From Candidatus Gastranaerophilales bacterium (lineage in GTDB: Bacteria > Cyanobacteriota > Vampirovibrionia > Gastranaerophilales > Gastranaerophilaceae): a stretch of DNA of 64,000 nt. This document shows, in pieces, positions 26,258-35,407 of this stretch. The DNA is taken from contig CALUTI010000001.1 of NCBI GenBank assembly GCA_944323695.1, forward strand, positions 186,001 through 250,000. Direction: 5' to 3'. Each line of letters opens with the position of its first letter. Position 1 is the stretch's first letter. A program made the position numbers and the translations under genes. Under the pieces are notes generated by a model that was not told the DNA's origin, did not search any database, and worked only from the letters and a program-made list of their open reading frames with translations.

Positions 26258-28750
26258 TAATGCAATATCAAAATAGGTTGCCGCAATAATCCTGTATTCA
26301 CACATTTTTGCATACAAACCATAATCAAACGGTTTTATATATTTATTCATGTTATCCAGATCAATTGAAGACATTAAGCTAAATAATTCCGGTTCATTTT
26401 TTAATATCTCAACAATTATACTTTCAGTCTTGGCAGCTAATAAATTTTTGTCTGCTTTTTCATCTATAAAATAACGTAAAGTTGTATTTTCCGGCAAAAC
26501 ATAAGATTTTTGAAGAATCTGACTTAAACTTGCTCTTAACTGTGGATATTTTGGGATATTATTCTGGGCAGCTTTATACATAAACGTGTATGGTTGCTGT
26601 AATACTGAAGAATTTTCAGTATCATAATTTATTAAATTATCAATAAGTTGATATGTTATTTTCTTTATTTCTTTGTTTGTTAAAGGTTGTTGATATTTTA
26701 AAGTTTGTTCCTCGACAAATTGTTTTTGCGAAGCTGTAAGATTTTTAAATCCTACAACATCTAACATTTTCGAAATTTGTCTTAAATCTAAAAAGGCAAC
26801 ATCATGCTTTTTTATAAGGCTGGATTTCTTTAATATATCTCTATGAACTATATTATCAATTTCATCATTACAAAGACCGGTCAAATCCATATTAATATCT
26901 TCATCATTGTCAAGCATTTTTAAAAGTTCTTCTGACAGACCGTTAGGCATATTTTCAGGTTCAGAATTGGCAAGTTTTACCGCCAACTCCATTAACACCT
27001 GATTTGCAATATTGACAGACTTTTTATTAGTTTTAATAAAATCTTTATAAACATCTTCAGTAATTGCATTAACTTCATTAACAGGCATAAGCTGCTCTTT
27101 TATTTGCATCGCAATATTTCTGTTTATGGCATCATTTTCTTCAGGATCATCCGATAGTTTTTTATTAGCCGTAACTTCTCCTTTGACCAAAAGATTATCC
27201 ACCTTATATAACAAAGACAACAAATAATCCTCGTTAACATTAGGATGTTTCATAACAAAATTGGTATACTTTTGAGAAAATGATTTAGGTAAAAATCTAA
27301 ATTCATTTGCATATTTTTGTGCCATTATTTCCTGAAGGTTTGCCACTATTGAAATTTTAGTACCATCTGCCAAATTAAATGTATATACTTTTCCGTTAAA
27401 CTTATCCGCTTGTTTTTGCAATTGTTCATCAAAAACTTCAGATTTTTGTTCAGGTTCAATACTGACCAATTGTTCTTCAGGTTCAAAATTTGCTAATTGA
27501 TCTTCAGCATCAAGATTTCTAAACATTTCATCATATTCTGCCTGAATACGGTTATGTTCAAGCTGCCGGGCTTCTCTTTTAGCTTTAATGCCGCGGGCAT
27601 ACTCCAAAAGTTCCTGAAATTCTTCATTATTTCCGTCAACGCCATAAACGTCAAAGAAAAATCTTATCGTAGATGACATCACAATTGATCTTAATTCTTT
27701 TGTTTCAGGAGACTTCCAATAATCCTTAAACTTTTGTTTCTGGGATTTGGATAAATTTTCATAATTATCGAAAAATTCCTTCATTTCTTCCGAAACATGC
27801 AATTTTTCAAGCACTACCGAATTTATTTCGCCCATGTATTTTGCAACAAAATTCAAAGATTCCGTATCTTTCAAATTACGTTTTTTTAGAAGTTTTTCAG
27901 TTTCTTTTTGATCGCCCATACCTTCAAGCAAAGCATCAGATATTTTATCAATTTCCCAATCTTTTATATCTTCAAAACGCTTTTTAGTTTGAGGTTTTAC
28001 AGTATTTTCAACATTTTTTACAACAGGAGAATTTGAAGTTTTTCTAACACCTTCAACGGTTCGCGGAATATATACATATGGAAAATCTTCACGGGTTGCA
28101 ATAAATGACTTCCAAAAATCCTGTTTAGGAAACTTAATTCCAAAAGCTTTTACATCCGTATATTGAATATCACTTAAACCATTATATACAACACTTTTAT
28201 CTCTTTGAAAATCTTTATTAATCTCTTTTAATGTTTTGCCTTCGACATAAATCTTTTTAAGAATATACATACCAAGATCATCTTTACCGTTTTTAAACAG
28301 TGATTTATTGGCATAATCTTCATCCGAACGTAGCAAAGCCAATTTTCCAAGAAGCCCGATTCTTGCTTTTCTTGACGATTGTGAATGTAAGTCACTGAAT
28401 AAAGGCTCATCCGGAAATGCAGCTTTTACTTCTTCTAAACTTTGCATATCACTAATTGAGCCGAAAACTTCTTTCATTGCCTGAGACGGGGGAATTGTTT
28501 TCCTGAAATTGTGGTTATCCGGACTATAAATATATCTGTGGAGAGACTTTGGCATACCGTCTTTATTAAAATCCTGTTCGTAAAAATTTTCAGGAGTTCT
28601 GAACAGTCTCGCGCCAAAAGATATATTGAAATCTCTATACGCTGCAGGATTATATGAATAATCCTTAGTTAATCTCTTATTAGGCTCGTGTTTATTCTGC
28701 TGCCTATTATTTGTGTATGATTTAACTGCTGGGGTAAAGTATATTTTCAT
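26249..28750 (-). CDS. Large soluble protein of unknown function with N-terminal F-motif
   Basis: 833 residues, not recognised. Met-Lys-Ile-Tyr start, a 40-residue Asn/Gln/Lys-rich stretch, then I-S-F-G-A-R (43-48). The rest is almost entirely helical and charged, with no signal peptide or membrane segment. A possible helix-turn-helix (T-L-K-E-I-N-K-D-F-Q-R-D-K-S-V-V-Y-N-G-L, about 180-200) is visible. An acidic stretch with repeated E-P-E-Q follows near 430-450. AAGGAAA ribosome site. The size, composition and leader would fit an exported or structural protein, but no function is supported. Confidence 0.6.
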   Translation of the reverse strand: MKIYFTPAVKSYTNNRQQNKHEPNKRLTKDYSYNPAAYRDFNISFGARLFRTPENFYEQDFNKDGMPKSLHRYIYSPDNHNFRKTIPPSQAMKEVFGSISDMQSLEEVKAAFPDEPLFSDLHSQSSRKARIGLLGKLALLRSDEDYANKSLFKNGKDDLGMYILKKIYVEGKTLKEINKDFQRDKSVVYNGLSDIQYTDVKAFGIKFPKQDFWKSFIATREDFPYVYIPRTVEGVRKTSNSPVVKNVENTVKPQTKKRFEDIKDWEIDKISDALLEGMGDQKETEKLLKKRNLKDTESLNFVAKYMGEINSVVLEKLHVSEEMKEFFDNYENLSKSQKQKFKDYWKSPETKELRSIVMSSTIRFFFDVYGVDGNNEEFQELLEYARGIKAKREARQLEHNRIQAEYDEMFRNLDAEDQLANFEPEEQLVSIEPEQKSEVFDEQLQKQADKFNGKVYTFNLADGTKISIVANLQEIMAQKYANEFRFLPKSFSQKYTNFVMKHPNVNEDYLLSLLYKVDNLLVKGEVTANKKLSDDPEENDAINRNIAMQIKEQLMPVNEVNAITEDVYKDFIKTNKKSVNIANQVLMELAVKLANSEPENMPNGLSEELLKMLDNDEDINMDLTGLCNDEIDNIVHRDILKKSSLIKKHDVAFLDLRQISKMLDVVGFKNLTASQKQFVEEQTLKYQQPLTNKEIKKITYQLIDNLINYDTENSSVLQQPYTFMYKAAQNNIPKYPQLRASLSQILQKSYVLPENTTLRYFIDEKADKNLLAAKTESIIVEILKNEPELFSLMSSIDLDNMNKYIKPFDYGLYAKMCEYRIIAATYFDIALKK

Positions 28751-28875
28751 CCGGTTTTCCTTTCACGTATGATACTTAAACACCTAAAAATTTTTTTTTG
28801 ATAAGGTATCCTGCAAACTTTAATATATTTTAACATTTTTATGATACTATATAACTAAAAGAAGGGGAAAGGATT

Positions 28876-29925
28876 ATGTTTGATGTAATTACAATTGGAA
28901 GTGCGACAATGGATGTATTTGTGGAAAGCGACGACGCAAATATAGTATCTGTATGCAGAAAAGATAAAAAAACGGAATTTATGAGCTATCCGTATGGAGC
29001 CAAACTGGAGATAACGGATTTTGATTCACAGGTAGGAGGCGGCGGAATAAATACAGCCGTAAACTTTGCGAACCTCGGTCTCAAGACAAGTGCTATATTC
29101 AAAGTCGGCAATGATATATATTCAAAAGGGATTTTTAAATCTTTTGAAAATAAAAAAGTTGATCTTTCAAACGCAATTCAACGTGATGACGTCAGCACAG
29201 GTTTTTCAATAATTCTTACGAGCTTTGAAGGCGACAGAACGGTTTTGGCGCACAGAGGCGCAAACGCTTTAATCCAAAAATCAGAAATAAATTTTGATGC
29301 CATCAAAAATTCAACACTTCTTTACATTGCTCCGCTTAACGGCGATAGCAACAAAGTTCTTGACGACATAGTAAACTTTGCGAAGGAAAACAACACCTTT
29401 GTATGCTTCAATGCCGGTACGACAAGCATTAAAAAAGGATTTAATTATCTTAAAAAAATCATAGAAACCGCACAAATTGTTGTGATGAATAAAGAAGAAG
29501 CTTCAATGGCAACAGGAATTCAAATCCGTCCGGACACACGTGATGAAAAATTTTCTGAGCAATTAATACATCCCGATTTAAAAACAATGTTCAAAAAATT
29601 AAAAGTTTGTGATTACCAGGTAATCGTAATAACAGACGGAGGAAACGGAGCATTTGCTTATGACGGTAAAAATTATTACCACTGCCCGATATTTGACGGG
29701 CCTGTAGTTTCAACCCTTGGTGCAGGTGATGCTTTTGCATCAACCTTCTGTGCAGCATTACAAAGAACAAATCGCAACTTGGGAAAATCTTTAATGTATG
29801 CATCAGTAAATTCAGCGGGCGTAGTATCACAATTCGGTGCAACACAGGGACTTTTAACCTTTGAAGATATTGAAAAGAAACTAACCGAAAATCCAAAATA
29901 TCATTACGACGTTATTGAGGAATAA
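28876..29925 (+). CDS. PfkB-family carbohydrate kinase
   Basis: 349 residues with G-S-A-T-M-D-V-F-V-E, the G-G-G-G-I-N-T-A-V-N-F-A motif near 52-65 and the second signature A-G-D-A-F-A-S-T-F near 280, containing the catalytic Asp. Members phosphorylate ribose, fructose, adenosine or related sugars; the substrate is not clear. The AAGGGGAAAGGA ribosome site is strong. It ends just before a promoter for the phase-off prepilin gene at 29991. Confidence 0.85.
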   Translation: MFDVITIGSATMDVFVESDDANIVSVCRKDKKTEFMSYPYGAKLEITDFDSQVGGGGINTAVNFANLGLKTSAIFKVGNDIYSKGIFKSFENKKVDLSNAIQRDDVSTGFSIILTSFEGDRTVLAHRGANALIQKSEINFDAIKNSTLLYIAPLNGDSNKVLDDIVNFAKENNTFVCFNAGTTSIKKGFNYLKKIIETAQIVVMNKEEASMATGIQIRPDTRDEKFSEQLIHPDLKTMFKKLKVCDYQVIVITDGGNGAFAYDGKNYYHCPIFDGPVVSTLGAGDAFASTFCAALQRTNRNLGKSLMYASVNSAGVVSQFGATQGLLTFEDIEKKLTENPKYHYDVIEE

Positions 29926-29930
29926 GTCTG

Positions 29931-29959
29931 TTGCACAAATATATAAAAATTGATATAAT
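29931..29959 (+). promoter_or_regulatory. promoter of the G12-tract prepilin gene
   Basis: TTGCAC (29931-29936), exactly 17 nt, TATAAT (29954-29959), then GGAGG (29979-29983) and ATG 29991. A promoter of this quality argues that the gene is not dead. Confidence 0.65.
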
Positions 29960-29990
29960 AAATACGTATAGAATATTTGGAGGTTAAAAA

Positions 29991-31063
29991 ATGGGCGTAA
30001 ATACACACCATAACTATATTTCTTTCAGGGGGGGGGGGGCACTAGCTTAACCTCCTGCGGCTTCACTCTTGCCGAAGTCTTAATTACTCTTGCAATTATC
30101 GGTATCGTCGCTGCCATGACTATTCCTACTCTTGTCGCTAATTACCAGAACAAAGCCTGGAATACTTCCGCTCAAGTTTTTGAAAGAAAATTAGAAGAAG
30201 CTTTAAAAACCATGAACACTCAACAGGTTTTAGCCGGGTATTCCAATACCGCTGATTTCGTTTCCGCTTTGGGTAAATATTTTAAAATTACCAAGGTCTG
30301 TGCTAATGACGATATTATGTCCTGTTTTGAAGATAAAGTCTTTTGGGGTGATCAAGAAGTTGACATGACTAACATTAAAAATGCTAAAAACTTTGGTCAG
30401 GAAGATTGGGATACCGAAACTATCGGTGTGCAATTCGCTAATGGTACTACAGGACTTATTGCTTACAATCCTGAGTGTAAAGAACAGCCTTTTACTAATC
30501 AATTCAACGGCACTTCCTGTTTAGCTATTCTGTATGATACAACCGGTTCCAAAACACCTAATACTCAGCAAAAAGATTTAAGAAGTATTAATGTTATCGC
30601 TCTTGACGGCAGCAACTGTGCTTTTGAAATTAATGGCACTTGTTTTACAGCTCCTTTTTATCCTGAGCGATTAACAAAAGCTGAATGTGAAGAAATAAAA
30701 GATGATCTGGGAATAAATGAATGTTTACCTTATAATAGGCCTTATGATTCTTGGGCTGGAGCTGTAAAGGCTTGCGGAGGGGTTAGTAAAATGCCAACTA
30801 AGGAACAACTAGCATTACTCTCCGAAGAAATTTATGGAAGAACCATAACTGGATCTGCATATGATATAAAAGGCTGGAATAAAGACAAAGTTGACGAAAT
30901 GGGATTTGACACTTCTTCCAGACCAAACTATTTCACAGTTTGGTCTGGACAGGAATATCGCAACGGCACCGCATACAGCTACTTTTTCAGTACTTCCCAA
31001 ATGGTCTATAACAGCCATAACCGTACAAATGGCAGTTATCAGGCAGTTTGCATAGGTGATTAA
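29991..31063 (+). CDS. Prepilin with hypervariable lectin-like C-terminus, out of frame behind a G12 tract
   Basis: From ATG 29991 the frame reads M-G-V-N-T-H-H-N-Y-I-S-F-R-G then stops at 30048-30050 because the G tract (30028-30039) has 12 bases. With 13 (or 10) it continues into S-C-G-F-T-L-A-E-V-L-I-T-L-A-I-I-G and on to 31063. The pilin body is followed by A-V-K-A-C-G-G-V-S-K-M-P-T, and a final domain resembling DUF1566/C-type-lectin folds: Y-F-T-V-W-S-G-Q-E-Y, variable residues, A-V-C-I-G-D. The N-terminal I-S-F-R-G also fits the shared F-motif. It is related along its length to the gene at 34245. Confidence 0.75.
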
Positions 31064-31067
31064 TAAC

Positions 31068-31177
31068 ACCCTCACCTGTATTTGTAGCTCGCTTTGCTCG
31101 CACAACTACTTCCCTCTCCCAGCGGGAGAGGGCTTGGGAGAGGGGGCAGCGAGTAGGTTGGGCATACTTGCCCAACA
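31068..31177. repeat. composite palindromic repeats downstream of the variable prepilin gene
   Basis: CCCTCACC at 31070, then CTCGCTTTGCTCG, then CCCTCTCCC AGC GGGAGAGGG (about 31105-31125) and GGGAGAGGGGGC, then the GGGCATACTTGCCC palindrome (31154-31177). The first part repeats at 46850-46911. Confidence 0.7.
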
Positions 31178-31383
31178 GTAAATCCTTAGTGCCTTACTGC
31201 CTTAGTATCTTTATCGGAGATTCTTCGCTACGCTCAGAATGACATTATCTTGTCGTGGCTTTGGCTCCCCTAACAAAAACATGAATAGGCATACCAAAAT
31301 TATCAAACATGATGTCGTGCCTTTGGCACCCCTTTTCCCATGACAAAATTTATGCTATAATTCAATTACAGAAGGTGGAAATT
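31178..31383. other. non-coding gap with repeat fragments before the NfnA-like operon
   Basis: Holds TCTTCGCTACGCTCAGAATGAC (31220-31242; also present inverted near 46921), then nothing clear. TATAAT-type boxes near 31350 (TGCTATAATTC) could drive the operon; the AGAAGGTGG ribosome site is at 31371-31379. Confidence 0.5.
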
Positions 31384-32223
31384 ATGGGTTATAAAATATT
31401 ATCAAAAAAAGAAATTTGTCCTAATCAATTTGAAATACAGGTAGATGCACCTTATGTTGTAAGAAATGCAAAAGCGGGACAGTTTATAATTTTCAGGGCA
31501 GAAGAAAACGGTGAAAGAGTGCCGTTGACAATTGCTGATGTTGATAAAGAAAAAGGCATATTGACGCTTGTATTTATGGCTGTCGGTTATTCAACAAAAA
31601 AACTTGCCGCGCTTAATGTCGGGGATGAAGTTGTAGATATAGTAGGCCCATTAGGTCAGCCGACACACATTAAAAAATACGGTACGGTAGTTTGTCTTGC
31701 AGGCGGATATGGTGCAGCACCGTGTTATTTAATTGCAAAAGCCTTTAAAGAAGCCGGAAACAAGGTTTATATGATTATGGGTGCAAGGACAAAAGATTTA
31801 ATCTTTTGGGCAGATAAAATGAAAGATGCCTGCACAGAGCTCTTTATAACAACCGATGACGGTTCAATGGGTGAAAAAGGATTTGTAACACAGGTTCTGG
31901 AACGGTTAATGAAGAATGAAAAAATTGATTATGCAATTGCAGTCGGTCCAATGCCGATGATGAGAGCTGTTGCGGATTTAACACGTGACAAAGGCATCTA
32001 CACAGAAGCCAGCATGAATCCGATTATGGTTGACGGAACGGGTATGTGCGGAGCCTGCCGTGTTACTGTAGGCGGAGAGACAAAATTTGCATGTGTTGAC
32101 GGACCTGATTTTGACGCGCACAAAATAGACTTTGATGAGGTTATTAACAGAACCCGCATTTACAAAGATCAGGAAAGAAAACGCGACGAAAATTGTAATT
32201 TACTAAAACAAACTGTTAAGTAG
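31384..32223 (+). CDS. NfnA-like FAD/NAD(P)-binding, 2Fe-2S flavoprotein (sulfide/dihydroorotate dehydrogenase-like)
   Basis: 279 residues from ATG 31384, chosen for its GAAGGTGG ribosome site; the 25 codons upstream do not look conserved. FAD-binding R-V-P-L-T-I-A-D (about 48-55), NAD-binding G-G-Y-G-A-A-P-C and a C-terminal G-M-C-G-A-C-R-V-T-V-G-G ... C-V-D-G-P cluster match NfnA (small subunit of NADH-dependent ferredoxin:NADP oxidoreductase) and PyrK-like proteins. The large NfnB subunit is absent. Instead EtfB and EtfA follow in the same operon, so it probably hands electrons between NAD(P)H and the flavoprotein. Confidence 0.85.
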   Translation: MGYKILSKKEICPNQFEIQVDAPYVVRNAKAGQFIIFRAEENGERVPLTIADVDKEKGILTLVFMAVGYSTKKLAALNVGDEVVDIVGPLGQPTHIKKYGTVVCLAGGYGAAPCYLIAKAFKEAGNKVYMIMGARTKDLIFWADKMKDACTELFITTDDGSMGEKGFVTQVLERLMKNEKIDYAIAVGPMPMMRAVADLTRDKGIYTEASMNPIMVDGTGMCGACRVTVGGETKFACVDGPDFDAHKIDFDEVINRTRIYKDQERKRDENCNLLKQTVK

Positions 32224-32231
32224 GAGAGATT

Positions 32232-32414
32232 ATGGCAAAAAATGATATTCCTTATTGCCCGTTATTAAGTATAGGTTCAGGCGGAATTGACATGGTTTGC
32301 ACACAGGATAAGTGTGCATGGTACATGGCGAATGTAAAAAAATGTTCAATGTATATAATGGGTTATAATGCACTAATAGAAGCAAACAGCAAAAAGAGAC
32401 CGGCTAATCAATGA
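32232..32414 (+). CDS. Small cysteine-rich protein in the Etf operon
   Basis: 60 residues with six cysteines in two pairs: I-P-Y-C-P-L-L-S, then C-T-Q-D-K-C-A-W-Y and K-K-C-S-M-Y. The spacing might bind an iron-sulfur cluster or zinc. GGAGAG precedes the ATG, and its stop overlaps the etfB start by four bases (ATGA), which supports a real, cotranslated gene. Family not recognised. Its place between the NADH-linked subunit and EtfB suggests an electron carrier or assembly part. Confidence 0.7.
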   Translation: MAKNDIPYCPLLSIGSGGIDMVCTQDKCAWYMANVKKCSMYIMGYNALIEANSKKRPANQ

Positions 32415-33202
32415 AAATTGCTTTATGCGTAAAACAGGTTCCTGATACATCAGATATCAAATGGACCGAAAATAACACAATGCAGCGTGAAGGGGTTGAA
32501 AGCATCCTTAACCCTTACGATGTTTATGCTGTGGAAGCCGCATTAAAGCTTAAAAAAGCATACGGTGCAGAAATTACAGTATTTACAATGGGTCCTTTGC
32601 AGGCAGCGGACATGCTAAAAGATATTATCGCATTAGGCGTAGATAACGGGGTTTTAATAACCGACAGAAAATTCGCGGGAGCTGACACTTATGCAACTGG
32701 GAAAACTGTTTCTGCAGCAGTCAAAAAAATTATGCCGGATTTTGATATAATTTTGTGCGGACAATTTGCAATTGACGGCGATACTGCACAAACAGGCCCC
32801 TGTATTGCAAGCATGCTGGATATTCCTCAGGTAACTTATGTCAAAAAGATTAATGAATATGCCGACGGAATTGTTACTGCGACAAGACTGCTTGAGGATG
32901 GAATAGAATCCGTAAAGGTTAAAACGCCCGCACTTTTATGTATTTTAAAATCAGAATTTGAACCGTCACGAGCTTTGATAAACGGGATTATAAAAGCTCA
33001 GAATACTGAAATTAAGACAGTAGCCCTTGAAGATTTGGGACTGTCTGCGGAAGAGGTCGGAATAAAGGGCTCGCCTACCTATGTTTCAAAAGCTTTCAGG
33101 CCGGAAGTTAAACATAACGGCGAAAAACATAATTGTCTTGAAACCGGTACAGGAGCGGAAATCATCTTAAACAAAATAAAAGAAATCGGGGTGCTGAAAT
33201 GA
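32411..33202 (+). CDS. etfB: Electron-transfer flavoprotein beta subunit
   Basis: 263 residues: I-A-L-C-V-K-Q-V-P-D-T-S, I-L-N-P-Y-D-V-Y-A-V-E-A-A-L, then I-L-C-G-Q-F-A-I-D-G-D-T-A-Q-T-G-P near 117-133. It pairs with EtfA to form an FAD/AMP-binding heterodimer that passes electrons from dehydrogenases; bifurcating forms carry a second FAD. Overlaps both neighbours by four bases. Confidence 0.93.
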   Translation: MKIALCVKQVPDTSDIKWTENNTMQREGVESILNPYDVYAVEAALKLKKAYGAEITVFTMGPLQAADMLKDIIALGVDNGVLITDRKFAGADTYATGKTVSAAVKKIMPDFDIILCGQFAIDGDTAQTGPCIASMLDIPQVTYVKKINEYADGIVTATRLLEDGIESVKVKTPALLCILKSEFEPSRALINGIIKAQNTEIKTVALEDLGLSAEEVGIKGSPTYVSKAFRPEVKHNGEKHNCLETGTGAEIILNKIKEIGVLK

Positions 33203-34197
33203 CGGGCGGAATTCTTTTATATGCAGAAGTTACAAGACAGAATTACATTCATACAGTGTTTTTTGAACTTGCAAACAAAGCACATGAACTTTCACAAAAA
33301 CTTAACAATGCACCTGTAATGGCTGTATTATTCACAAAACCCGGGATGATGCCCGATTACAAAGAAGGCTTTACCTATTGCGGAATTGATAAGGTCTTTG
33401 TATTTGAGGATGAAAAATTCAGTAACTACAATACCGAAACTTATGCAAACCTTATTATTGATTTGGTAAAAGAAATTGAGCCTGATATATTTTTAATAGG
33501 TGCAACAACACAAGGCAGAGACCTTGCACCAAGGATTTCATCAACATTAGGAACCGGTCTGACCGCAGACTGTATAGAGCTTGATATAAATGAAAAAGGT
33601 CTGCTTGCTGCAACCCGTCCGACTTTTGGCGGTCAATTAATGGCAACAATTCTCTGTAAAACAAAACCGCAAATGGCTACAGTCAGACCAAAAGTTTTCA
33701 AACCCTCCGTTGATATAGGTTATGTGGAAACAGAATTCATTTACAGACCAATAAAACCTGAAGATTTCAACACAAACGTTGAGCTTGTAAAATTTATGCA
33801 GGTATATGAAAGCGAGCTTAACGAACTTGATTCCGCTGAAATTATTGTTGCCGGCGGCAAAGGAATGAAGGGCGAAGAAGGTTTTAAAATGTTAAAAGAG
33901 CTTGCAGATCTTTTAGGCGGAAAAGTAGGCGCAACACGCGGCGCCGTTGACTTGGGCTATGCACCGCATACAATGCAAATAGGGCAAACCGGAAAAACAG
34001 TTACCCCGAAATTATATATAGCCTGCGCAATTTCCGGTGCAATACAACATACTGTCGGAATAACCGGCTCTGACCATATTATTTGTATAAATAATGATCA
34101 GGATGCTCCGATTTTTGATGTTTCAGATACCGGAATTGTAGGCGATGTATTTGAAGTTGTGCCAAAACTTATTGATATGCTGAAAAATCCCTCTTGA
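33199..34197 (+). CDS. etfA: Electron-transfer flavoprotein alpha subunit
   Basis: 332 residues. The C-terminal FAD domain has V-G-A-T-R-G-A-V-D, Q-I-G-Q-T-G-K-T-V-T-P-K-L-Y and C-A-I-S-G-A-I-Q-H-T-V-G near 245-290. No acyl-CoA dehydrogenase, FixC-type oxidoreductase or ferredoxin lies next to it, so the electron donor and acceptor are unknown. Its stop overlaps the -35 box of the next prepilin gene. Confidence 0.93.
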   Translation: MTGGILLYAEVTRQNYIHTVFFELANKAHELSQKLNNAPVMAVLFTKPGMMPDYKEGFTYCGIDKVFVFEDEKFSNYNTETYANLIIDLVKEIEPDIFLIGATTQGRDLAPRISSTLGTGLTADCIELDINEKGLLAATRPTFGGQLMATILCKTKPQMATVRPKVFKPSVDIGYVETEFIYRPIKPEDFNTNVELVKFMQVYESELNELDSAEIIVAGGKGMKGEEGFKMLKELADLLGGKVGATRGAVDLGYAPHTMQIGQTGKTVTPKLYIACAISGAIQHTVGITGSDHIICINNDQDAPIFDVSDTGIVGDVFEVVPKLIDMLKNPS

Positions 34198-34222
34198 CAA
34201 AAGATGAAAAATAATATTTAAT
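34194..34222 (+). promoter_or_regulatory. promoter of the C9-tract prepilin gene
   Basis: TTGACA (34194-34199), 17 nt, TTTAAT (34217-34222), then AAGGAGG (34231-34237) and ATG 34245. Confidence 0.6.
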
Positions 34223-34244
34223 GAAGAAAAAAGGAGGATTAAAT

Positions 34245-35404
34245 ATGTTGAAAAAGGTTGTTACAAAAGCGGTTCAGATAGTCGCCCCCCCCCGAGGTTG
34301 ACACTATATAAGGGTTTTACCCTTGCTGAGGGTGCTACGCACGTAGGTATGTGTGACAATGTTCGTAGATTTGCCTTTACTTTGGCCGAAGTTCTAATTA
34401 CTCTGGCTATTATCGGAGTCGTTGCCGCCATGACTATTCCGACTTTGGTGCAGAATTATCAGGAACGTTCATGGAATACTGCATCTACTGTGTTCCAAAG
34501 AAAATTAGGTGAAGCCTTAACTGTTATGAACACTCAGGGCTCTCTTGCAGGTTATCAGGATACTGAGGATTTCGTTGCCGAACTCTCTAAACACATGAAA
34601 ATCTCTAAAATCTGCAAAAATGACGACCTGATGTCCTGCTTTGAAGATAAAGTTATCTGGGGCGCGGAAAATGAAGAAGTTGATATGACTAAAGTTAAAA
34701 ATGTTTCACACTTTGGACAAGACGAATGGGAAGAAACTGACATTGTTGGCGCTATGTTTGCTGACGGAACTACTGCTCTTATTGCTTACAACAAAGATTG
34801 TAAACAGGATCCCTACAGCAACAGAGTTATTAATATATCTGAGCAGGGGATAGGCACTGATTGTTTAGCTATTCTTTATGACACCTCAGGATTTAAAACT
34901 CCTAATACTCAACAAAAAGATTTAAGAGGTTTGAATATTGCAAGTCTTGGCGGAAGTAACTGTGCTTTTGAAATCAACGGCACTTGCTTCACTGCCCCGT
35001 TCACGCCTACTCCGTTAACTAAAACAGAGTGTGAAGAATTAAAAGGTGACCTTAGAATATCCAAATGTCACTCGTCCTCGTTACCTGACTACTGGGCAGG
35101 AGCAGTAAAAGCCTGCGGAGGCGTAAGCAAGATGCCGACAGCTGCCCAGCTAGCAGAGATAGTAAACTATGTATACAACACATCGGGCATTGGCGCAAAA
35201 GAAGATGTATCCCATTCAACACTTGACACCGACAAGGTAGTCGAGTTAGGCTTCACTCACAGTAATGGTTACTTCGACGTGTGGTCCGGCGAGGAGTATG
35301 TAAGCGACATGGCGTACGTCCGCCGTTGCGGTCCTACCTTTGCATATTGGGGCGGCTACAACCGCTACAATCCCGCTCCACTGGCGGTTTGCATTGGTGA
35401 TTGA
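34245..35404 (+). CDS. Prepilin with hypervariable lectin-like C-terminus, out of frame behind a C9 tract
   Basis: ATG 34245 has an AAGGAGG site. Its frame reads M-L-K-K-V-V-T-K-A-V-Q-I-V-A-P-P-R-G then stops at 34299-34301. One more C in the tract (34285-34293) joins it to the prepilin frame, which holds K-G-F-T-L-A-E and then the true signal A-F-T-L-A-E-V-L-I-T-L-A-I-I-G. The mature part parallels the gene at 29991 (M-N-T-Q, C-F-E-D-K-V, T-P-N-T-Q-Q-K-D-L-R, C-A-F-E-I-N-G-T-C-F-T-A-P-F). It ends in Y-F-D-V-W-S-G-E-E-Y, a variable stretch and A-V-C-I-G-D. The last 250 bases are visibly richer in GC than the body. Confidence 0.75.
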
Positions 35405-35407
35405 TAA

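Noticed and set aside
30116-31063. Prepilin starting at an internal ATG after F-T-L-A-E-V
   Set aside because: That ATG is inside the hydrophobic helix and would remove the pilin signal; the true start is 29991 across the G tract.
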